Source: Fimenecus sp963624605
GTDB taxonomy: Bacteria > Bacillota > Clostridia > Oscillospirales > Acutalibacteraceae
NCBI GenBank assembly: GCA_963624605.1
Contig: CAVFQD010000051.1
Span: forward strand, 1-12,332
Length of the DNA: 12,332 nt
Reading direction: 5' to 3'
A program made the translations under genes and the position numbers. Below the pieces are notes generated by a model. The model ran no database searches, had not been told where the DNA came from, and saw nothing but the letters and a program-made list of their open reading frames with translations. This document shows, one piece after another, positions 1 to 7,532 of the stretch. Each line of letters opens with the position of its first letter. Position 1 is the stretch's first letter.

Positions 1-68
1 TTGTCAACTAATGTAAACACAAATTATGCCGAATTTCTAAATTTTTATAACTTTTTTTGCCTTTTCTG

Positions 69-97
69 TTTATAAATGCGCTGATATTTGATATAAT
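69..97 (+). promoter_or_regulatory. Predicted sigma-A promoter of obgE
   Basis: A perfect -10 box TATAAT lies at 92-97 and is preceded by TG at 89-90, giving an extended -10. A weak -35 (TTTATA, 69-74) sits 17 bases upstream. The expected transcript start is near 104, about 72 bases before the obgE start codon. No upstream coding frame enters the window, so obgE probably has its own promoter here, unlike genomes where it is only read through from rplU-rpmA. Confidence 0.55.
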
Positions 98-118
98 ATC
101 TTGATAAAATCTTTGTGC

Positions 119-146
119 TTTTTGTTCGCCTTTTTCCGAACAAAAA
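119..146 (+). other. Perfect 10-bp hairpin in obgE 5' UTR
   Basis: Bases 119-128 pair perfectly with 137-146 around an 8-base pyrimidine loop (129-136). The stem lies between the predicted transcript start and the ribosome binding site at 161-166. No T-run follows it, so it does not look like an intrinsic terminator. It could protect the mRNA 5' end or be a protein-binding or folding switch. The function is unknown. Confidence 0.5.
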
Positions 147-175
147 CTGTAAGAAAAAGTAAAGGAATTTTCAAT

Positions 176-1447
176 ATGTTTGTCGATAAAGCAAAAATAC
201 TTATAAAGGCGGGTAACGGCGGCGACGGCGCTGTCGCTTTTCACAGGGAAAAGTATGTAGCTTCCGGCGGACCCGACGGCGGCGACGGCGGCAGAGGCGG
301 CAATATCGTCTTTCAGGTTGACGACAATATCTCGACCCTTGCCGATTTCCGTTATAAAAGGAAGTACAAGGCGCAAAACGGCGAAAACGGCAGAGGTAGC
401 CGCTGCAACGGTAAAAAAGCGCCAGACCTTATAATAAAAGTCCCGAGGGGTACCGTAATCCGTGAGGTTGAAAGCGGTGCCGTTATGGCTGATATGTCCT
501 CGGACGAGCCGTTCATTGCCGCAAAGGGCGGTAACGGCGGCTGGGGAAACTGCCACTTTGCCACCCCCACAAGGCAGACGCCCCGTTTTGCCAAAAGCGG
601 CGCTCCCGGCGAGGAGTGGGAGGTGAGCCTTGAATTGAAGCTTATTGCGGATGTCGGACTTTTAGGCTTTCCGAATGTCGGCAAGTCGTCGTTCCTCTCC
701 GTTGTCAGTGAGGCGAAGCCCATTATCGGCGATTATCACTTCACGACAATAATCCCCGTGCTCGGCGTTGTCTCAATGGGACCCGAAAACAGCTTTGTCA
801 TTGCCGATATTCCCGGACTTATCGAGGGTGCGGCAGACGGCGTCGGCTTGGGTCATGAATTTCTGCGCCATGTCGAGCGTTGCCGTATGCTTGTGCATAT
901 CGTCGATGTTGCGGGCAGTGAGGGCAGAGACCCCATAGAGGACTTCGAAAAGATAAACGAGGAGCTTGTCAGGTTCAATCCCGAGCTTGCGAAGTGTCCG
1001 CAGATTGTGGCGGGCAACAAGATAGACCTTGCCACGGACGAACAGCTTGAAGCCTTCAGAAATTACATTGAGGGTAAGGGCTACGAATATTATGAAATCT
1101 GCGCTCCCATCCGTCACAACACCAAGGAGCTCATCAACGCCGTTGCCAAAAAGCTTGCAACGCTTCCTCCCGTCAAAAAGTATGAGTCGGAGGAAATTCC
1201 GCTTGAGGTTATGGCGCAGAAGAAAAACAGCGGCTTCAAGGTTACCGTTGAGGACGGCGTTTACATTGTCGAAGCCGAGTGGCTCTACAAAATTCTTCTC
1301 AAAACCGACCCCGACGACTATTCTTCTCTTCAATATTTCCAGAATGTTCTTCAATCCAGCGGCATAATCGACGAGCTTATTAAGCAGGGTATTCACGAAG
1401 GGGATACGGTATCGATTTATGACCTCGAGTTCGATTACATTCCCTGA
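176..1447 (+). CDS. obgE: Obg-family GTPase ObgE/CgtA
   Basis: Essential GTPase that binds the 50S subunit and acts in late ribosome assembly and stress signalling. The product is 423 residues, the normal length. The N-terminal glycine-rich Obg fold (about 1-158) carries many GGDGG-type repeats. The GTPase domain has G1 GFPNVGKSS at 164-172, switch I TT around 192, G3 DIPG at 211-214 and G4 NKID at 281-284. The C-terminal OCT domain covers about 355-423. The usual G5 'SA' reads CA here. ATG 176 is chosen over an upstream in-frame ATG at 101: AAAGGA at 161-166 is well spaced before it, and the protein begins with the canonical MFVDKAKI. The 101 start would lie upstream of or at the predicted transcript start. 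Confidence 0.96.
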   Translation: MFVDKAKILIKAGNGGDGAVAFHREKYVASGGPDGGDGGRGGNIVFQVDDNISTLADFRYKRKYKAQNGENGRGSRCNGKKAPDLIIKVPRGTVIREVESGAVMADMSSDEPFIAAKGGNGGWGNCHFATPTRQTPRFAKSGAPGEEWEVSLELKLIADVGLLGFPNVGKSSFLSVVSEAKPIIGDYHFTTIIPVLGVVSMGPENSFVIADIPGLIEGAADGVGLGHEFLRHVERCRMLVHIVDVAGSEGRDPIEDFEKINEELVRFNPELAKCPQIVAGNKIDLATDEQLEAFRNYIEGKGYEYYEICAPIRHNTKELINAVAKKLATLPPVKKYESEEIPLEVMAQKKNSGFKVTVEDGVYIVEAEWLYKILLKTDPDDYSSLQYFQNVLQSSGIIDELIKQGIHEGDTVSIYDLEFDYIP

Positions 1448-1461
1448 TTTAGGCGATTTTC

Positions 1462-1512
1462 GTGTAATACAGCGTTACCGCGCGCTCGGAGTATCTGCAT
1501 ACACCGTCGCGC
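1462..1512 (+). repeat. 51-base structured repeat, copy 1
   Basis: First of two copies, 158 bases apart, that match at 48 of 51 positions. It can fold into two adjacent hairpins. The first pairs AGCGT 1471-1475 with GCGCT 1482-1486. The second pairs CGG plus GTAT (1487-1494) with ATAC plus CCG (1499-1506), with one A/A mismatch and a CTGC loop. An alternative fold pairs GCGCG 1480-1484 with CGCGC 1508-1512. It lies in the gap after obgE, not in a gene. It may be a dispersed genomic repeat or a structured RNA. Confidence 0.75.
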
Positions 1513-1619
1513 TTGTGCCTTGTCTTACGCAAAAATCACACTAAATCAAAGTTGTGTTTTTTCGCGTGTTTGCGCCTTGCTCTGTATAAAAAATCACTCG
1601 AAATTTGTTTTTTGGCTTT
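1513..1619 (+). repeat. Degenerate direct repeat pair between the 51-base copies
   Basis: Two related stretches, about 1513-1568 and 1570-1619, share the order GCCTTG, an A-rich run ending in AATCAC, an AAAT stretch, then TTGT and a T6 run. They differ by several small indels. They fill the space between the two 51-base repeats, so the whole block looks like a decayed array of larger units. Small open frames across this region have no ribosome binding site and are not called as genes. Confidence 0.5.
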
Positions 1620-1670
1620 GTGTAATACAGCGTTACTGCACGCTCGGAGTATCTACATACACCGTCGCGC
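1620..1670 (+). repeat. 51-base structured repeat, copy 2
   Basis: Second copy of the repeat at 1462-1512. The three differences are C to T at 1637 (loop of hairpin 1), G to A at 1640 (turns a G-U pair with 1633 into A-U) and G to A at 1655 (loop of hairpin 2). Both small hairpins are therefore kept, while the alternative GC-rich outer stem is weakened. Small palindromes follow at once: CGCCC/GGGCG at 1673-1685 and GTGC/GCAC at 1715-1725. Confidence 0.75.
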
Positions 1671-1745
1671 AGCGCCCTTTGGGCGAGGTAATAGTGAATA
1701 GGGAAGAGGTGCGGGTGCTTCGCACGGATTAAAACATTACCGTAG

Positions 1746-1766
1746 GGACAGGGCTTGCCCCTGTCC
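1746..1766 (+). repeat. Palindromic element, 8-bp perfect stem
   Basis: GGACAGGG (1746-1753) pairs with CCCTGTCC (1759-1766) around a 5-base loop. No T-run follows, so it is unlikely to be a terminator. It resembles the short GC-rich palindromes scattered between genes in many clostridial genomes. That comparison is from memory and would need a genome-wide search. It lies about 55 bases upstream of mrnC and could be in its leader. Confidence 0.5.
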
Positions 1767-1819
1767 GTCAATAAATATGAATAACCTATAAACAACCTAT
1801 TTTTTATATCAGGTGAAAA

Positions 1820-2251
1820 ATGGACAATAATAACACTGTAAACAAAAACAACATATCCGATTACAGCCCGATGGCTATGGCGTTTCTGGGCGATGCGGTT
1901 TACGGTATTATGGTGCGTGAAAAGCTTGTTCGCGAATGCAACCGACCCGCGGGAGTATTACATACGCTTTCGATAAAGCAGGTAAACGCCGCCGCTCAGG
2001 CAAGCGGTGCGAAGAAGATTTTACCTGTTCTGACTCAGGACGAATCCGATGTGTTCAGGCGCGGCAGGAACGCCCACACCAACCACACTCCTAAAAATCA
2101 GACCGAAGGCGATTATCATTACGCCACGGGTCTTGAAACGCTTTTCGGCTATCTGTACCTTTTGGGGGAGAATGAAAGACTCCGTGAGCTTTTTGAAATA
2201 ATCAACGGCGACGGGGTGCTTGATTCTGAAACGGACGGCGACAAGGGATAA
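1820..2251 (+). CDS. mrnC: Mini-ribonuclease III (23S rRNA maturation)
   Basis: Stand-alone RNase III catalytic domain without a double-stranded RNA binding domain. In Firmicutes it trims 23S rRNA precursors in double-stranded stems, working as a dimer. The product is 143 residues, as expected. The signature AFLGDAVY at 21-28 holds the metal-binding aspartate D25, and ATGLE at 102-106 holds the conserved acidic E106. An RRGRNAHT segment lies between them. AGGTGA at 1811-1816 precedes the ATG closely. Its 3' end overlaps or abuts the YitT-family gene, suggesting cotranscription. It is often found near cysS or ribosomal genes; here it starts the run leading to lepA. Confidence 0.93.
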   Translation: MDNNNTVNKNNISDYSPMAMAFLGDAVYGIMVREKLVRECNRPAGVLHTLSIKQVNAAAQASGAKKILPVLTQDESDVFRRGRNAHTNHTPKNQTEGDYHYATGLETLFGYLYLLGENERLRELFEIINGDGVLDSETDGDKG

Positions 2252-3098
2252 TATAAAAAACGCATTAAAGGACTTCTTCTGGTGGACTCTCGGCAGTATG
2301 CTCTTTGCGGCGGCGATAAACATTTTTACCGCCCCGAATGACATTACCGTCGGCGGCTTTTCGGGTATCGCAACGGTATTAAATTACCTTTTCGGCTTCC
2401 CGATAGGTCTGTCGGTATTCGTCCTTAATGTGCCGTTCTTTGTTGCGGCGTTTATAAAATTAGGATATAAATTTATTATAAAAACCGTTATAGCAACCTT
2501 TGAAAGCTCGTTTTTCATAGACCTGTTTGCGACCTTTATGAAAGGCTATTCGGGTGACAGGCTTCTAAGCGCCGTTTTCGGCGGAGTCCTGCTCGGAGCG
2601 GGGCTCGGGCTTATCTTTCTACACGGAGCTACCACGGGCGGAACGGATATAATAGCAAAGCTCTTGCGGCTTCGCTATCCGCATCTGTCAATGGGCAGGC
2701 TTATTTTTATAATTGACCTTGCGATAGTTTTGCTGTCGTTTTTTGCATATAAAAGCGTTGAGGCGATACTCTATGCGCTTGTTACGGTCTTTGTTTCCAC
2801 GCAGGCGGTTGACCTTGTAAACTCGGGCTTTTCACACTCGAAAACCGTGCTTATTGTCACGGAGAACGGCAGGGAAATAGCAGGGGAAATTCTTTCCTCC
2901 CTCGGCAGAGGCGTAACCTCGGTTCGTGCGCAGGGCGCATATACGGGCAATGAAAAGCAGATAATTTTCTGCGCCGTCAGGGCAAACGAGGTTCCGTATT
3001 TTTCAAGGCTTATCGGAAAAATCGACCCGAATTCATTTATGATAGTTACCGATGCCGACGATATTCTCGGCAACGGCTTTAATAAAGAAAAACTGTGA
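2220..3098 (+). CDS. YitT-family membrane protein (DUF161 + DUF2179)
   Basis: Integral membrane protein of the YitT family; the transported or sensed substrate is unknown. Residues about 20-190 form the multi-helix DUF161 region, with glycine-rich helices and the HGATTGGTDIIA motif typical of the family. The C-terminal DUF2179 domain (about 205-285) is a cytosolic PII-like fold. The only conventional start in frame is TTG 2220, which has a poor ribosome binding site and overlaps mrnC by 32 bases. Family members usually begin at a position matching the ATA codon at 2253, which has AAGGGA just upstream at 2243-2248. The true start is therefore uncertain. It is 20 bases from lepA. Confidence 0.85.
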   Translation: MILKRTATRDNIKNALKDFFWWTLGSMLFAAAINIFTAPNDITVGGFSGIATVLNYLFGFPIGLSVFVLNVPFFVAAFIKLGYKFIIKTVIATFESSFFIDLFATFMKGYSGDRLLSAVFGGVLLGAGLGLIFLHGATTGGTDIIAKLLRLRYPHLSMGRLIFIIDLAIVLLSFFAYKSVEAILYALVTVFVSTQAVDLVNSGFSHSKTVLIVTENGREIAGEILSSLGRGVTSVRAQGAYTGNEKQIIFCAVRANEVPYFSRLIGKIDPNSFMIVTDADDILGNGFNKEKL

Positions 3099-3118
3099 AT
3101 TTATATAAGAGGTAGTTT

Positions 3119-4924
3119 ATGGCAAAAAAGGAAAACATCAGAAATTTCTCTATTATCGCTCATATCGACCACGGTAAATCAACTCTTGCCGACAGGCTTC
3201 TGGAGCTTACCGACTCGGTTGCAAAGCGAGATATGGAGGATCAGCTTCTTGACAATATGGACCTTGAGCGTGAAAGAGGCATCACAATAAAGGCTCACGC
3301 CGTAAAGCTCGACTACAAGGCAAAAGACGGCAAGACATACGAGCTCAACCTTATTGACACTCCCGGTCATGTGGATTTTAACTATGAGGTCTCACGTTCA
3401 CTTGCGGCTTGCGAGGGCGCGGTGCTTATCGTTGACGCCTCGCAGGGTGTTGAGGCGCAGACGCTTGCGAATACATATCTTGCGCTTGACCACAATCTTG
3501 AAATCGTACCTATAATAAATAAAATTGATCTGCCTGCTGCCGACCCTGAGCGTGTTGCTCACGAGGTAGAGGATGTAATCGGCATTCCGTGCCTTGACTC
3601 TCCGAGGGTTTCCGCAAAGACGGGAGAAAATGTCGAAGCGGTTTTGGAGGAGATTGTACACCTCATTCCCCCTCCCGAGGACAGGGATTCGCAGCCGCTG
3701 CGAGCATTGATTTTCGACTCGGTTTATGACAGCTACCGAGGCGTAATTGTCTATGTCAGAGTTATGGACGGCAAAATAAAGCCCGGCGACACCATGCGTA
3801 TGATGGCTACGGGCGCTGAATTTACCGTTGTTGAAACGGGATATATGCGTGCAACCTCGCTTGAATCGGCAAAAGGACTTTCCTCGGGCGAGGTAGGCTA
3901 CATCACGGCTTCAATTAAAACCGTGTCGGACGCGCGTGTCGGCGATACCGTAACAACCGCCGAAAGACCTGCCGCAGAGCCATTACCCGGTTACAGAAAG
4001 GTCAATCCCATGGTGTTCTGCGGAGTTTATCCGGCTGACGGAGCGGACTATGAAAATCTTCGAGACGCACTTGAAAAGCTCCAGCTGAACGACGCCGCCC
4101 TCTCCTTTGAGCCCGAAACCTCAGGCGCATTGGGCTTCGGCTTCCGCTGCGGCTTTCTCGGACTTCTTCACCTTGAAATCATTCAGGAACGCCTTGAAAG
4201 GGAATATAATCTCGACCTTGTAACCACAATCCCGAGCGTTGTATATAAAATTCACCTTACGGATAAGTCCGTAGTTGAAATTGACAACCCGTCGAACTAT
4301 CCCGACCCTGCTACTATTGACTACTCGGAGGAGCCGGTTGTGGAGGCTCACATTTATGCTCCGCCCGAATATGTCGGCGCAATTATGGACTTGTGTCAGG
4401 ACAGGCGCGGCACTTACGAGGGTATGACCTACCTTGACGCGGACAGAGTTGACCTCAAATACATTCTGCCGCTCAATGAAATTATCTATGATTTCTTTGA
4501 TGTCCTCAAATCGAGAACCAGAGGCTACGCTTCGTTCGACTATGAGATGAAGGGCTATGAAAAATCACAGCTTGTCAAGCTTGATGTGCTTCTGAACGGC
4601 GATGTGATTGACGCGCTTTCGTTTATTATTCATTCCGACAAGGCATATGCGAGGGCAAGGAAGATAGCTGAAAAGCTCAAAGAGAATATTCCGAGACAAA
4701 TGTTTGAAATCCCCATTCAGATAGCCATAGGCGGCAAGGTAATCGCCCGTGAGACCGTCAAGGCAATGCGTAAGGATGTGCTTGCAAAGTGCTACGGCGG
4801 CGATATAACGAGAAAAAAGAAGCTTCTTGAAAAACAGAAGGAAGGAAAGAAGAGAATGCGTCAGTTCGGTACCGTAGAGGTTCCGCAGGAGGCATTTATG
4901 GCGGTGTTGAAATTAGATGAATAA
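3119..4924 (+). CDS. lepA: Translation elongation factor 4 (LepA)
   Basis: Ribosome-associated GTPase related to EF-G. It has been linked to back-translocation and, in later work, to initiation and 30S assembly. The product is 601 residues, the full usual length. G1 AHIDHGKST is at 14-22, the switch I motif RERGITIK at 51-58, G3 DTPGH at 80-84 and G4 NKID at 134-137. Domain II, the EF-G-like domains III and V, and the LepA-specific C-terminal domain (lysine-rich, ending VLKLDE) follow. GAGG lies just upstream of ATG 3119. Its end overlaps the following gene by 8 bases, which argues for translational coupling. Confidence 0.98.
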   Translation: MAKKENIRNFSIIAHIDHGKSTLADRLLELTDSVAKRDMEDQLLDNMDLERERGITIKAHAVKLDYKAKDGKTYELNLIDTPGHVDFNYEVSRSLAACEGAVLIVDASQGVEAQTLANTYLALDHNLEIVPIINKIDLPAADPERVAHEVEDVIGIPCLDSPRVSAKTGENVEAVLEEIVHLIPPPEDRDSQPLRALIFDSVYDSYRGVIVYVRVMDGKIKPGDTMRMMATGAEFTVVETGYMRATSLESAKGLSSGEVGYITASIKTVSDARVGDTVTTAERPAAEPLPGYRKVNPMVFCGVYPADGADYENLRDALEKLQLNDAALSFEPETSGALGFGFRCGFLGLLHLEIIQERLEREYNLDLVTTIPSVVYKIHLTDKSVVEIDNPSNYPDPATIDYSEEPVVEAHIYAPPEYVGAIMDLCQDRRGTYEGMTYLDADRVDLKYILPLNEIIYDFFDVLKSRTRGYASFDYEMKGYEKSQLVKLDVLLNGDVIDALSFIIHSDKAYARARKIAEKLKENIPRQMFEIPIQIAIGGKVIARETVKAMRKDVLAKCYGGDITRKKKLLEKQKEGKKRMRQFGTVEVPQEAFMAVLKLDE

Positions 4925-5405
4925 CAGAGAGAATATTTTAGAGAGGTTAAAAGAGCTTTCCGTTGATTACGAATTAAAGGAGCACCCTGCCGTTTTCACA
5001 ATGGACGAGCTTGACTCACTGAAGCTCAACGAAAACAACGAAATCTGCAAGAATCTGTTTCTGCGTGATTACAAGGGCAAAAGGCACGCTCTTGTAATAT
5101 TGAGAGGGGATAAGCATGCCGATTTGGCGCTTATCCGTGATGAAATCAACTCTACGAAGCTGAGCTTTGCCTCGGACGAAAGACTTCTTAAATACCTTGA
5201 TGTCAAAAAAGGTTCGGTTTCTCTGTTCGGAATAATCAACGACACGGCAGGAGCGGTTGAGGTTTACCTTGACGAGGATTTGAAAAAGCTTCCCCGTCTC
5301 GGCTTCCACCCGAACGACAATACAGCCACGCTGTTTTTAAGCTTCGACGACGCCGTAAGATATGTTGAGAGTACCTCGCACGAGGTCCGCTTTATAAAGG
5401 TATGA
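4917..5405 (+). CDS. YbaK/PrdX-type aminoacyl-tRNA deacylase
   Basis: Stand-alone editing protein of the YbaK/ProX superfamily, most like the PrdX/ProXp-ala branch. That branch clears mischarged Ala-tRNA(Pro) made by prolyl-tRNA synthetase. The product is 162 residues. The KNLFLRD block at 45-51 starts with the conserved lysine K45 of the active pocket. Later come GSVSLFGIIND and the GFHPNDNTATL signature near the C-terminus, characteristic of this branch. It overlaps lepA by 8 bases and hemW by 4 (ATGA), so all three are probably translated from one message. The branch assignment rests on motifs; activity toward another tRNA (for example Cys-tRNA(Pro)) cannot be excluded. Confidence 0.88.
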   Translation: MNNRENILERLKELSVDYELKEHPAVFTMDELDSLKLNENNEICKNLFLRDYKGKRHALVILRGDKHADLALIRDEINSTKLSFASDERLLKYLDVKKGSVSLFGIINDTAGAVEVYLDEDLKKLPRLGFHPNDNTATLFLSFDDAVRYVESTSHEVRFIKV

Positions 5406-6496
5406 AAAAGGCGATAGGGCTCTACATTCACATTCCGTTCTGCGACTCAAAATGCCCGTATTGCGATTTCTATTCTTTCCGCTGTAAAGAGGACGAAAAA
5501 GAGCTGTATGTAAACGATTTGTGCAAAGAAATCAAGAGACAATCAGGGCAATTCTACTGTAAAGTTGATACGCTTTACATAGGCGGCGGAACCCCGTCAT
5601 GTATAGGCTTTGAGCGCATTTGCAAAATCGTTGAATGTGTAAAATCGAACTTTTTTCTCTCAAGCGGCGCAGAGGTAACGGTTGAGTGCAATCCGCACTC
5701 CGTTTCGGCTGAATTTTTCAAAAAAATTGCTGCTGTCGGCGTCAACAGGGTGTCGCTCGGGCTGCAATCGGCAAACGACAACGAAAGAAAAAAGCTCGGC
5801 AGACTGTCAGGCAAAAAAAATGTTGAAAACGCCGTTTCGTTTGCAAGGGCGGCGGGAATAGAAAACATTTCACTTGATGTTATGCTCGGTATTCCCGAAA
5901 GCACTCGTCAAAGCCTTGAATCCACGCTCGACTTCTGCATAGCGCAGGGCGTGCCGCATATCAGCGGATATATACTCAAAATCGAGGAAAATACGCCGTT
6001 TTATAAAATGCAAAACTCGCTCTCACTGCCCGATGACGATGCCGTTGCCGATATGTACCTGTTTATGTGCGAACATCTCGAAAAGCACGGATATAATCAG
6101 TATGAAATTTCAAATTTCGCAAGGTCGGGGTACGAGAGCCGTCATAATCTCAAATATTGGAACTGCGAGGAATACCTCGGCATAGGCTCTTCCGCTCATT
6201 CGTTTATGGACGGCAGGCGTTTTTACTGCGAAAAGCGGACGGATAAATTCGTATATGCCGACGACGGTACGGGCGGAGATTTCTGCGAGTACGCAATGCT
6301 TCGGCTACGGCTTAAAGAGGGTATAACCGAGGCTCGGACGAAAGAGAGATTTTCCTTTCCGATACCCGAAAAAATGCGCCGCGAAGCGGAATTTCTGCAA
6401 AAAAACGGACTTGTTGTTTCCGACTCCGAGGGAATAAGGCTTACCCGAAACGGATTTTTGCTTTCAAATACTGTGATTTCAAGGTTGCTATATTAA
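5402..6496 (+). CDS. hemW: Radical SAM heme chaperone HemW
   Basis: HemW was formerly annotated as oxygen-independent coproporphyrinogen III oxidase. It is now seen as a heme chaperone that uses a 4Fe-4S cluster and S-adenosylmethionine. The cluster motif is CX3CX2C at C14, C18 and C21, in HIPFCDSKCPYCDF. GGGTP at 61-65, a VECNPHS segment, SLGLQS and the late NFARSGYESRHNLKYW block are all typical. At 364 residues it is slightly short but complete, with the C-terminal HemW winged-helix part. The start overlaps the previous stop by 4 bases. It commonly lies directly after lepA in Firmicutes, often followed by hrcA-grpE-dnaK. Those heat-shock genes are absent here and metA follows instead. Confidence 0.95.
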   Translation: MKKAIGLYIHIPFCDSKCPYCDFYSFRCKEDEKELYVNDLCKEIKRQSGQFYCKVDTLYIGGGTPSCIGFERICKIVECVKSNFFLSSGAEVTVECNPHSVSAEFFKKIAAVGVNRVSLGLQSANDNERKKLGRLSGKKNVENAVSFARAAGIENISLDVMLGIPESTRQSLESTLDFCIAQGVPHISGYILKIEENTPFYKMQNSLSLPDDDAVADMYLFMCEHLEKHGYNQYEISNFARSGYESRHNLKYWNCEEYLGIGSSAHSFMDGRRFYCEKRTDKFVYADDGTGGDFCEYAMLRLRLKEGITEARTKERFSFPIPEKMRREAEFLQKNGLVVSDSEGIRLTRNGFLLSNTVISRLLY

Positions 6497-6513
6497 AAAG
6501 ATTGTGTTAAAAT
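6485..6513 (+). promoter_or_regulatory. Predicted promoter of metA
   Basis: TTGCTA at 6485-6490 and TAAAAT at 6508-6513 are separated by 17 bases, with TG at 6505-6506 giving an extended -10. The -35 overlaps the last codons of hemW. A transcript would start near 6520, leaving a leader of about 29 bases. That is too short for a SAM riboswitch or T-box. Confidence 0.45.
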
Positions 6514-6548
6514 GATTTTCCGAATTCTAAAAGAAAGAAGGTGGACAG

Positions 6549-7469
6549 ATGCCCATTAAAATAGACAACCAATTGCCCGCAAGGCACAGTCTGGAGCTTG
6601 AAAACATTTTCGTTATGCCCGAAAACAGAGCAATAACGCAGGACATTCGTCCGCTTCATATCATCATTCTTAACCTTATGCCGACCAAGGTCGAGACCGA
6701 AACGCAGATTTTGCGTCTTTTGAGCAATTCTCCGCTTCAGGTCGATATTGAGCTTTTGCAGGTTAAATCGCATATTGCGAAAAATGTTTCGCAGGAGCAT
6801 ATGCTCAAGTTTTACAAGACCTTCGACGATGTTAAGAACAGAAAATTTGACGGTATGATAGTCACGGGCGCACCCGTTGAAATGATGCCGTTTGAAGAGG
6901 TCGACTATTGGGACGAGCTCTGTGAGATTTTTGACTGGGCAAAAACCAATGTATATTCAACCTATAATATATGCTGGGGCGCACAGGCGGCTTTGTATTA
7001 TAAGTACGGCATTCCGAAGCATATGCTTGACGAAAAGCTCTTCGGCGTGTTCAAGCACAGACCGCTTGACCTGTATCATCCGTTGCTGCGAGGCTTTTCC
7101 GATGTTTACTATGTGCCGCATTCAAGGCACACCGAGACGCGCAGGGAGGACATTGCCGAGGTCAAGGATTTGCAGATTTTGTCCTATTCCGACGAGGCGG
7201 GCGTGCATCTGATTTCCGATATGGCTTGCAGAAATTTCTTCTGCACGGGTCATTCGGAGTATGACAGCGACACCCTTGCAAGGGAGTATTTCAGGGATTT
7301 GAACAAGGGGATGAACATTAAAATGCCCTATAACTATTTCCCCGATAACGACCCGAAAAAGACTCCTCCCATCACATGGCGCGGCGTGGGAAGTCTCCTG
7401 TTCCAGAATTGGCTAAACTATTTCGTCTATCAGAAAACTCCATATGACCTCAACACGCTGTTTGAATAA
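6549..7469 (+). CDS. metA: Homoserine O-acyltransferase MetA, predicted acetyl-CoA type
   Basis: Acylates L-homoserine in the first committed step of methionine synthesis. The product is 306 residues, full length and without gaps against the family numbering. The catalytic cysteine is C142 in NICWGAQA. The catalytic histidine and glutamate are H235 and E237 in TGHSEYD. Residue 111, in GAPVE, is glutamate. In this family E111 goes with acetyl-CoA use and glycine with succinyl-CoA, so this is probably a homoserine O-acetyltransferase (MetAA), although databases often call it succinyltransferase. GAAGG lies at 6537-6541 before the ATG. It is monocistronic: its own promoter upstream and a strong terminator after. 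Confidence 0.95.
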   Translation: MPIKIDNQLPARHSLELENIFVMPENRAITQDIRPLHIIILNLMPTKVETETQILRLLSNSPLQVDIELLQVKSHIAKNVSQEHMLKFYKTFDDVKNRKFDGMIVTGAPVEMMPFEEVDYWDELCEIFDWAKTNVYSTYNICWGAQAALYYKYGIPKHMLDEKLFGVFKHRPLDLYHPLLRGFSDVYYVPHSRHTETRREDIAEVKDLQILSYSDEAGVHLISDMACRNFFCTGHSEYDSDTLAREYFRDLNKGMNIKMPYNYFPDNDPKKTPPITWRGVGSLLFQNWLNYFVYQKTPYDLNTLFE

Positions 7470-7482
7470 AGCAAAAATTATT

Positions 7483-7516
7483 GCCCGAAGAGTCTTGCTT
7501 CTCTTCGGGCAGTTTT
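7483..7516. terminator. Bidirectional intrinsic terminator between metA and SLH gene
   Basis: GCCCGAAGAG (7483-7492) pairs perfectly with CTCTTCGGGC (7501-7510) around an 8-base loop. On the plus strand the stem is followed by a T4 run (7513-7516), then further T-rich sequence. On the minus strand it is followed by AATAATTTTTGC. It sits in the 63-base gap between the converging metA and SLH genes and can end both transcripts. Confidence 0.88.
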
Positions 7517-7532
7517 ATACTGTTTTGTTTTT

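Noticed and set aside
101..175. Upstream N-terminal extension of obgE
   Set aside because: It lies across the leader hairpin, lacks a ribosome binding site, and the family start MFVDKAKI is at 176.
773..1396. Long minus-strand open frame (207 codons) inside obgE
   Set aside because: It is antisense to a conserved gene and has no recognisable family motif; it is a shadow of codon use. The same applies to the antisense frames within lepA, nusG, rplK and rplA.
1462..1670. CRISPR-like direct repeats
   Set aside because: Only two copies, a single long spacer of about 107 bases that itself contains a degenerate repeat, and no cas genes.
1513..1732. Two small overlapping open frames (62 and 70 codons) after obgE
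   Set aside because: They run across repeats and palindromes, have no ribosome binding site and show no protein-like composition.
1746..1766. Intrinsic terminator of obgE
   Set aside because: The stem is good, but no T-run follows on the plus strand and it lies about 300 bases after the stop codon.
6497..6548. SAM riboswitch or T-box ahead of metA
   Set aside because: The gap is only 52 bases, and the predicted leader of about 29 bases has no such structure.
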